Below the pieces are notes generated by a model, which had not been told where the DNA came from, did no database searches, and saw only the letters and a program-made list of their open reading frames with translations. DNA of 64,000 nucleotides from Polyangiaceae bacterium (GTDB taxonomy: Bacteria; Myxococcota_A; Polyangia; Polyangiales; Polyangiaceae): contig JABTUA010000002.1 of NCBI GenBank assembly GCA_015075635.1, positions 62,001 to 126,000 on the forward strand, read 5' to 3'. Shown here one piece after another: positions 57,825 through 64,000 of the stretch (positions within the stretch are counted from its first letter, which is position 1; each line of letters begins with the position of its first letter). The position numbers and the translations under genes were made by a program.

Positions 57825-59336
57825 GTGGATCTGCGCTACGTCCAATGTGACGTGACGCTGGACGATATCGACGACATCGAGCTGCTCCGCAAGGCGGCGC
57901 TGTTGCTCCAAGAGGACAACAAGAAGCTGATGCGTCTGCTCGCCAAGCTGAAGAAGGAGCTGCACGCGCTCAAAGGCGGCGACCCCGAGCAGCTGAAGCT
58001 CCAGGTCGCGGACCTCGAGCAGCAGCTCGCGAAGCGGAATCACCTCCTCTTCGGCGACAAGAGCGAGAAACGCGGGCGCAGCGAGAAGTCGAGCGGCGAG
58101 AGACCCGCGCAGACTGGGCACGGCCCGCGCGCACAAGCGCTGCTGCCAGAGGTCGAGCAGATCCATGTGCTCGACGAGGCAGACAAGGTCTGCACGAAGT
58201 GCGGAGGTCAGCTCGATGCCTGGGAAGGACAATTCGAGGAGAGCGAAGAGGTCGACGTCGTCGAGCTGAAGTACGTCCTGAAGAAGCACCGCCGGCAGAA
58301 GTATCGCTGTGGCTGCGGCGCCTGCATCGAGACTGCTCCCGGCCCGATCAAGCTCTTCCCGGGTGCGCGCTACTCGGTCGGCTTCGCAATCAACGTGGCG
58401 ATCGCGAAGTACGCCGACCACCTGCCGCTCGAGCGACAGGTGAAGATGGCCGCGCGGCACGGGCTCGACGTCGACTCGCAGACGCTCTGGGACCAGATCA
58501 ACGCGCTCGCTAAGGTGCTCGGTCCCACGTACACAGCTCTCTGCGCGTACGTGCTCAGTCAGCCGGTCATCGGCGCTGACGAAACGACCTGGCGCTTGAT
58601 GGGCGCCAAGGGCAAGAAGAGCGGCGGCGACGCGAAGAAGTGGCAAGTCTGGACTGCCGCCGCGCCCGACGCGGTCTGCTACCAGATCCAAGACAGCCGC
58701 TCGACCGAGGCGGCGCGGAATCTGCTCGGCGACTACGCCGGCACCGTCGTGTGCGACGACTACAGCGCGTACAAATCGCTCCGCAAACGCGGCGGCAAGT
58801 ATCAAATCGCGCACTGCTGGGCCCATGTGCGGCGAAAATTCCTCGAAGCCGAGGCGGAGCACCCAAGGGAATGCGGGGAGGTGCTCAACCTGATCGGGCA
58901 GCTCTACGAGATCGAGCGGCGAGCAGCGACGGAACCTCCCGAGCTCCGTGCGCACCTGCGTGCCGCAGAATCACGAGCCGTGGTGAAGAACATCGAGAAG
59001 TGGGCGCTCGGCGTCGAGGCATTGCCGGGCAGTGGACTGCGCAAGGCCGTCGAGTACATGGGCGGCATGTGGGATGGCGGCCTGCTGCGCTTCCTCGATG
59101 ACCCCAATGTGCCCCTCGACAACAACGGCGCCGAGCGCTGCCTGCGCGGCGTCGTCGTCGGGCGGAAGAACCACTACGGCTCGCGCTCGCTGCGCGGCAC
59201 CGAGGTCGCGTCCCTGCTCTACAGCTTGATTGAGAGCGCTAAACTAGCTGGCGTCGGCCCGCACACGTACCTCCGCGCCGCCACGAACGCTGCGCTACGC
59301 GACGGCTCCGTGCTCTTGCCGCACGAGCTCGTCTAG
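57825..59336 (+). CDS. tnpC: IS66-family DDE transposase TnpC
   Basis: 503 residues from GTG 57825. Leading coiled coil (about 20-80), zinc-binding pair CTKCGG with downstream CGCGAC, and the catalytic acidic residues at about 249 (IGADETTW), 310 (VVCDDYSAY) and 435 (NNGAERCLRG), plus the usual C-terminal tail (AATNAALRDGSVLLPHEL). No frameshift; probably active. Confidence 0.95.
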   Translation: MDLRYVQCDVTLDDIDDIELLRKAALLLQEDNKKLMRLLAKLKKELHALKGGDPEQLKLQVADLEQQLAKRNHLLFGDKSEKRGRSEKSSGERPAQTGHGPRAQALLPEVEQIHVLDEADKVCTKCGGQLDAWEGQFEESEEVDVVELKYVLKKHRRQKYRCGCGACIETAPGPIKLFPGARYSVGFAINVAIAKYADHLPLERQVKMAARHGLDVDSQTLWDQINALAKVLGPTYTALCAYVLSQPVIGADETTWRLMGAKGKKSGGDAKKWQVWTAAAPDAVCYQIQDSRSTEAARNLLGDYAGTVVCDDYSAYKSLRKRGGKYQIAHCWAHVRRKFLEAEAEHPRECGEVLNLIGQLYEIERRAATEPPELRAHLRAAESRAVVKNIEKWALGVEALPGSGLRKAVEYMGGMWDGGLLRFLDDPNVPLDNNGAERCLRGVVVGRKNHYGSRSLRGTEVASLLYSLIESAKLAGVGPHTYLRAATNAALRDGSVLLPHELV

Positions 59337-59404
59337 CTGGTCGCCGCGCAGCGGGGCGTGGTCCCCGAATCAAGCCGTCAAGACGGGGCGCGGCGAGGCG
59401 TTAC

Positions 59405-59841
59405 GATTGGGCCTTCCGAACCCGAGCCTCGCGCTTCTTGCTGGCTACGAGCCTGGGAACGTCAGTCGGGATGTGAATGGGCATCGGTCACCTCATCGCG
59501 AGCGGCAGAGCCGCGTCCGGCGTTGCCACCTTGCCTGGTGAGGTAGGTTGGCCGGGCTTCGATGGGCCGGGTCCCTCTGCCCGTCTGGATGGATGAGGCA
59601 AGCCTAGCACCGGGTAGCGACGCAGGTGGTCGCAGGTGAAGGGTTCCTGGAGCGTACGGCGCACCGCCCTCGCCCACGTGGGTCCGCAGTCATCCACGAA
59701 TGCGGATACGAGATTCCTCGACGATCCAGAGTTTGCCGGTTGGACAGTCGCCCTGACGCGCGCGACGGTGCGGAGCGTGGTGCTCGCGACGCGGGAGGGA
59801 TCGAAGGGGACGCCAGGTTGGCGGCGGCGGGCTGACCTGAC
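59405..59841. other. Stretch without a recognisable gene
   Basis: 437 bases between the IS66 right end and the WYL gene. On the minus strand a short frame (MPIHIPTDVPRLVASKKREA) ends at the IS66 boundary and may be the tail of a gene cut by the insertion; otherwise nothing is supported. Confidence 0.4.
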
Positions 59842-60870
59842 CTACTTCCCCCCGCGCTTCCCGTACATACGAGCGAGCTGCCGCGCGCGCTCCGCCAGCT
59901 CTTTGCGCAACGCCACGGGCTTCTTCACCTCGATGAGCGGGCCGTAACTCTGGAGCCACCCGCGCAAGTCGAGCGTGTTCGGCACCGTCGCGCGTAGGAG
60001 CTCGTGCTCGTCGCCCGCGGGGGTGAGCTCTTGGTCGGAGCTGAGCGGCGTCTCGTGCAGGGTGATGGCGACCTCGCGGGCCACCAGCGCCTCGAGCGCG
60101 ATGGGATCGCCGTGCACGAAGCCGACCCCGCCGCGTGCCAGGAAGGCGTCGAGGTCGAAGCCCTTCGGCCGCCGCGCTGCCGTCTCCAGCAGCTCGGCCT
60201 GCGTCATTCGATGCAAGAGCACGTAGTGGGGATCGTCGTAGTCGAAGAACGTGCACACCAGCGCCAAGGTCCCGTCGCGCACCACCAACCCGAGCGGGTT
60301 CAGCTCGTATTTCTTGGCTTCGGGCGCGTGCCTGGGCCGGTAGTGCGCGCGCAGGCGGCGATCCTCGAGCAAGGCGCTGTAGACCACGTCCAGCACGCGG
60401 GGCGACACCTCGGGCGCCCGCATTGACAGGCCCCGCGGCAACACCCGCACCTTGCTGGGCCAGCGCGCGAGCTTCGCGTTCTCCGTGTTGCGGATCACCT
60501 CGCGCGCCCGAGCGAAGTAGGGGTCGAGGGTCCTGAGCGTGCTGCGCGGGAGCGTGTGGGTCAGATGGGCTTGCACGAGCTCGAAGGTCACCGCGGAGCC
60601 GAGGCCCATGCCCGGGATTTCGAGCAAGGGCACGTCACCGTCCCAGCTCCAGCCGTAGGGCTTGGAGCGCTCGTCGCAATGGAGGTTGGGAAACCGCGCA
60701 GCGAGGTGCTTCAGGTCGCGCTGAAGGCTGCGCGGCGTGACCTCGATGCCCTCCGTGTCGAGCTGGCGCTTGAGCGCTCCGGTGTCGGCGCGGCGCGGCC
60801 GGCGGGGGATGAGCCGGAGCAAGGTCCACAGCCGGTGGACCGTCTCTGCTTCAGGACCAGGACGCGGCAT
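59842..60870 (-). CDS. WYL-domain transcriptional regulator
   Basis: 342 residues. N-terminal winged helix of the DeoR type (about 20-70; GALKRQLDTEGIEVTPRSLQ), WYL domain (about 145-235; LRAHYRPRHAPEAKKYELNP, GLVVRDGTLALVCTFFD) and a C-terminal WCX-like domain (about 260-330; VAREVAITLHETPLS). WYL proteins sense nucleotides or nucleic-acid ligands and often control defence or DNA-repair genes. A second, broken WYL gene lies upstream at 61453-61663. Confidence 0.9.
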   Translation of the reverse strand: MPRPGPEAETVHRLWTLLRLIPRRPRRADTGALKRQLDTEGIEVTPRSLQRDLKHLAARFPNLHCDERSKPYGWSWDGDVPLLEIPGMGLGSAVTFELVQAHLTHTLPRSTLRTLDPYFARAREVIRNTENAKLARWPSKVRVLPRGLSMRAPEVSPRVLDVVYSALLEDRRLRAHYRPRHAPEAKKYELNPLGLVVRDGTLALVCTFFDYDDPHYVLLHRMTQAELLETAARRPKGFDLDAFLARGGVGFVHGDPIALEALVAREVAITLHETPLSSDQELTPAGDEHELLRATVPNTLDLRGWLQSYGPLIEVKKPVALRKELAERARQLARMYGKRGGK

Positions 60871-60951
60871 TCGCGAACGATACCCCGGTTGTTGGCCAGC
60901 CGGTCATCGTTCGCGGGGTGCGACGCAAGCTGTCGCAGGTTGGGCCGCGTG

Positions 60952-61420
60952 TCAAGGCAACGCGCCCTGCGCCCGCACGACACCGCGTCCCAAGTCCGCC
61001 AGCAGATCTCCGTTGCCGAGGAGCTTCTCGGCGCCGCGGGTGCCGAGCACGACCAGGGAGTCCGTGGCCTGACTCGACCGACCCGGCGGCGATCGAGCGG
61101 AGAAGGACCGACTTCCCGCTGCCCGTCGTGCCGCCGATCAGGAGGTGGCACGAAGTCGGCTCCGACAGGTCCGCCCGCAGGGGCTCACCGTCCACGTTTT
61201 CGCCGAGGACGAAGCGCCCAGGTCGAGCGGCGAGCCAGTCTCGACAGGCATCGAGCATGGGTGACAGCCTCACCGCACGCAGCAGCTTGCGCTGCGCGTC
61301 GATCACGCGGCGGGAGCCCTCTGGTCCGTAGCTCGCGGCGATCCCGTGGTCGGCCTCCAAGTGATGCAGCACGTCGGCGCTGGCGCGGTCGAGCTCCTTG
61401 ATGGCCGCAGATCGCCTCGA
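60952..61420 (-). pseudogene. FtsK/SpoIIIE-like DNA translocase with a large internal deletion
   Basis: The N-terminal piece contains the Walker A region of the family (CHLLIGGTTGSGKSVLLRSI). Directly after it, in another frame, comes the usual C-terminal end (LVVLGTRGAEKLLGNGDLLA, then VRAQGALP and stop at 60952). The central part with Walker B and the motor core is missing, and the start is lost. It cannot be functional. FtsK-like ATPases with a nearby WYL regulator occur in some defence or mobile loci, but too little is left to say. Confidence 0.7.
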
Positions 61421-61452
61421 GCGCGTGCGGGAGCGCGTCAAGCAGATACGGG

Positions 61453-61663
61453 TCAGCGTTCGACGTGCTTCGCCACGCGCAGCACGAGCGCGCGGAATGA
61501 CTCGCCACCGCCCTCGTGCCAGGCCCAAGCGTAGGGCTTGCTCGTGTCATTGCAGTGCAAAGGCAGGCGCGACGACAGCCGCTCGAGGTCCCGCTGGATG
61601 GTGCGTCGAGTCACGCTGATCCCGTGGTCCTTCAACCTGCGTGCCAGCGTCGCAGTGTCCACG
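61453..61663 (-). pseudogene. WYL-type regulator, N-terminal helix-turn-helix fragment
   Basis: About 70 residues similar in layout to the start of the regulator at 59842 (TLARRLKDHGISVTRRTIQR, then SKPYAWAWHEGG). Its start is cut off by IS91 copy 6, and the frame ends at 61453; a one-base shift would extend it (YLLDALPHALEAI). Confidence 0.6.
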
Positions 61664-63488
61664 GCGCGTAGGAGTTTCCATCTGTCAAAACCCACCGAGT
61701 CCAAGATACGCGGCGGCGGAGCTCGGGTCGAGTGCTGCCCGCGAACCCTCGCGCGGCGGGCGTCCGACGCAGCTCGGCAGAGATTCTCCGCGTCGCCGGC
61801 TGCGCAGGGCACAGCTCCGCCTTCGGCGAGGCGCTCACCGACGTCTCACTCCTTCCCGAACCCCAACATCAACTGCTCGGGCACGCTAACGCCGACACGG
61901 GTCGCAGGCGGGGCCCTCGGGCCGAGGCCATGCTCCGCGAGCAGGCGGGTGATCTGGGCGCGGGTGTTGGCGACCTCGGCCCAGCGCATGGGCCCCGAGC
62001 AGCGCGGGCAGGTCTCCACGTCGGCGGCGAAGACGTGAGCGAGGAGCCAGGCCCACCGCTTTCGGGGTGCGGGCGCGTCGTCCGTGTCGCCGATCAGCTC
62101 GAGCTGATCGCCGCGAGCAGGCGGGGCTTGTTCGCGGTCGCGTCGTCGAGCGCGGGCGGGGCACGACGAGACGCCGGCGCGAGAGTGGCTCGAGAGTACG
62201 CCGAGTACCGGAGCAAGTGGAATCGCGGCGGGGCACAGCAGCGACGAGCCGCGGATGAGGTCAGCTGGCTCGAACACGAGCGCTCGCGTGCCGTCGCGCC
62301 ACACCTCTGAACGTCAGCTCGAGCTTGCCGTCCGCGCGGCGCTCGAGGCGGTCCTGCGCGACGGGGGCGCGTGATGTACTTGCAGAGCCGCTCCACGCGA
62401 CGGCGGTCCCGCCCGTCCACGACCTGCACGGCGTGGATGTTGATACCGCGCACCTCTGCGATGGGCTGGTCGGTCGCATCGACGGCGCGGGGCGCGCGGT
62501 GGGTCGGGCGAGGCGATGAGGCGAAGCGGCGGCTGGCCAGCGCGGTCGCCGCTCACGGAGGCCCTGCGCGGCGGCGGCGTAGCAGGCGGCCAGGCCAGGC
62601 TCGTCGAGGGCGAGCTCTGGTGGCGTGTCCTCGACGAGCTCGGGTCGAGGCTCTTGCCGTGCGCTCGAGGAGCTCTCGACGCGAGCGGCGGTGCGCGCGG
62701 CCACCTCGGCGATGTCGGTTCGCGTGGGCGTGTCGAGCTCGCGAAACTCGAGCGGCGAGCGCGGGTCGTCGTTCTCGTGAACGTAAACGCCGTCGAGCAC
62801 CAGCGAGTGGAAGTGGACGTTCAGGCGCAGCGCGCTGTCCGTCCTCTGCACCGCGGCCACGCCGCCCGTGTGCGCGTCTGCGACGCTCGCTAGCCCGAGC
62901 TGGCGCTTCGCTCGCCAGCGCAGTGAGCGGTCCACCTCTGCCATGAACGCGCTCACCACCTCGGCGCAGAGCCCGGTCGTAGCCGAGCAAGGCTCGCAGT
63001 CCCCAGGGCAGTGAGCAGATCCAATGGCGAATGGGCACGCGCGGCAGGACGCTCTGCTCCAAGTGGACGGCGGTGTCCGCCATCCGCCGACCGAGGCAGG
63101 AGGGCAGAATCCGCGCTGTTTGCAGGAGAAGGCGACGAGCTCGGAGTAGCCGCACTCGCGACAGACCAGATGCAGACACCCGTGCTCGAGACGCCCGCAG
63201 CGAAGTGCTCCTCGAACTCCTTCACCACGAAGCGCGGCAGTCCGCCGTGCTCCTCCGCGCGCTCGAGGAACGCCGCCAGTGCTCCGCCACCGTCTGGTAG
63301 AGCACGGTCCTTCCGGCCGGTGGCGGAGCGCGAGCGCTCGGCTGTGCGAGCGCAGTGCAGGTGGCCACGCCACTGCCGCCTCAGCGAGCGGCGTGCCAGC
63401 CAGGTGAACCCAAAACCTGCTGTTTCGCTCGCTCCAAGGTGGCGAGTGGCGAACTCAGGTGGCGATCGACGCGCTTCGTGACACCCGG
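61664..63488 (-). mobile_element. IS91-family element, copy 6
   Basis: Full length by alignment with copy 5 but about 30 bases shorter through scattered single-base losses, many in G/C runs. Right flank identical in order to copy 5 (DUF559 gene). Confidence 0.85.
61846..63373 (-). pseudogene. IS91-family transposase with many frameshifts
   Basis: All parts of the intact transposase can be followed across frames, but there are more than ten indels (for example near 62155, 62310, 62370, 62500, 62560, 62645, 62970, 63205 and 63310). The number and type of changes suggest poor consensus more than decay. Confidence 0.75.
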
Positions 63489-63500
63489 CGGGTGCCACCG

Positions 63501-63860
63501 TCACCCATCGCTGCCGAGCACCGCGCGCACGCGCGCGACCGCTTCCCTGAGGTCCCGGGCAACGAGCTCCGCCGGCAGCCGCAACACCCGCCACCCGCGG
63601 CGACCAAGCTCCCGGTCCCGGCGCGCATCGGCCGCACGCCGGCTGGCGTGGTACGCGCCATCGACCTCAATCACGACGCGCACGGAGGGCACGGCGAAGT
63701 CCGCGATGTACCGGCCGACGACGTACTGACGTCGGACGACCGCGCCCAGCTTCCCGCCACGCAGCTCCCGCCACAGCGCCTCCTCCGTGGGCGTCTGCGC
63801 AAAGCGCATGGCGCGCGCCCGAGCTTCGATGACTTGCGAGTGAGTGGTCTTCCAAGACAT
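63501..63860 (-). CDS. DUF559 protein, second copy
   Basis: 119 residues, differing from 38020-38379 by one residue (DLREAV instead of DLGEAV). It starts at ATG 63860 and is intact, in contrast to the frameshifted IS copy next to it. Confidence 0.85.
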   Translation of the reverse strand: MSWKTTHSQVIEARARAMRFAQTPTEEALWRELRGGKLGAVVRRQYVVGRYIADFAVPSVRVVIEVDGAYHASRRAADARRDRELGRRGWRVLRLPAELVARDLREAVARVRAVLGSDG

Positions 63861-63908
63861 GGCGCCTCCTGTCCGGCACCGCGGCCGGGCTTTGCCCACC
63901 CACGGCGC

Positions 63909-64000
63909 CGGGTGGCCCTGGAGGATTGCTCCTCCAGGGCTCCCACGGATCCGGACGTGCAGATTTCCTGCATCCGGCTCGTCAGGCCACGGGTTCACTG
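63909..64000 (-). other. 3' end of a probable group II intron (domains V and VI)
   Basis: On the minus strand, 63980-63948 reads GAGCCGGATGC...CACGTCCGGATC, which fits the domain V consensus: the AGC triad, a GAAA-type tip and the ACGU bulge. It is followed by a perfect 10-bp hairpin (63940-63915) in the domain VI position. Sequence identity with the DUF559 repeat at 36151-38427 ends at 63908, next to this hairpin, which marks the likely 3' splice boundary. The rest of the intron, including any maturase gene, lies beyond the window. Confidence 0.6.

Larger units (their letters stand above)
56481..59404 (+). mobile_element. IS66-family insertion sequence with extra left-end cargo
   Basis: The candidate terminal inverted repeats are gtaacgggtcgacacggccc at the left (56481) and its imperfect complement ending gaggcgttac at the right (59381-59404); 18 of 24 positions match, and both begin with the GTAA typical of IS66. 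Inside are tnpA, tnpB and tnpC in the usual order. Between the left repeat and tnpA are ~580 bases, much longer than usual, holding a tRNA-like 3' fragment, a terminator and a 139-codon reading frame. An 8-bp target duplication is not evident. Confidence 0.75.

Noticed and set aside
56473..59412. 8-bp target duplication of IS66
   Set aside because: The bases outside the candidate ends (gcggattt and gattgggc) do not match, so no duplication is claimed.

Overview
The window looks like chromosomal DNA of a large-genome, high-GC soil deltaproteobacterium, most probably a myxobacterium of the Polyangium/Sorangium type. The signs are strong G/C bias at third codon positions, many lipoproteins with a Cys lipobox followed by Gly/Ser/Ala-rich linkers, MopE-like and DUF4215-like Cys-rich repeats, FGE/SUMF1-type lipoproteins, an NtrC regulator paired with a hybrid kinase, and a Ser/Thr kinase. 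One block (18593-24343) is clearly different: it is less GC-rich, its proteins look patescibacterial in part, and it carries frameshifts. It is either transferred DNA or an assembly chimera.

Layout. 1-3623: a czc/cus-type heavy-metal RND efflux operon (minus strand; permease running off the left edge). 3785-5476: a haem-motif lipoprotein gene cut off by an IS. 5477-16714: three copies of one IS91-family element, two lacking their transposase 5' part. They separate fragments of mfd, a TPR gene, a tyrosine recombinase and a Ser/Thr kinase, plus an intact metzincin/kelch pair lying between 66-bp direct repeats. 14873-18592 and 24344-28079: a 3.7-kb direct repeat (IS91 + aspartyl protease/PDZ + kinase) on both sides of the low-GC block. 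27290-30595: a complete two-component system. 30865-36150: an array of secreted lipoproteins, the last cut by IS91 copy 5, which is the only copy with an intact transposase. 38020-39914: a DUF559 gene and a Cys-rich lipoprotein. 40251-56369: a tightly coupled operon of two FGE-like lipoproteins, a 1572-residue coiled-coil protein, a DUF4215-type lipoprotein, a 2501-residue SpvB/TcdB/RHS protein with a variable C-terminal domain, and a small candidate immunity gene. 56481-59404: a complete IS66 element with extra cargo. 59842-61663: a WYL regulator, a deleted FtsK-like gene and a second WYL fragment. 61664-64000: IS91 copy 6, a second DUF559 gene and the 3' end of a probable group II intron.

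Two themes stand out. The first is the Tc/RHS-type toxin operon with its own coiled-coil partner and candidate immunity gene. The second is the IS91 family, whose downstream (ori-side) boundary is the same in every copy while the other boundary varies, and which truncates a gene at almost every junction.

Caution: several repeat copies (3, 4 and 6 of IS91; the first copy of the protease/kinase repeat) differ from their partners mostly by single-base indels, many in G/C runs. That is the pattern of unpolished long-read consensus, so apparent pseudogenes inside repeats, and some joins at repeats, may be artefacts.
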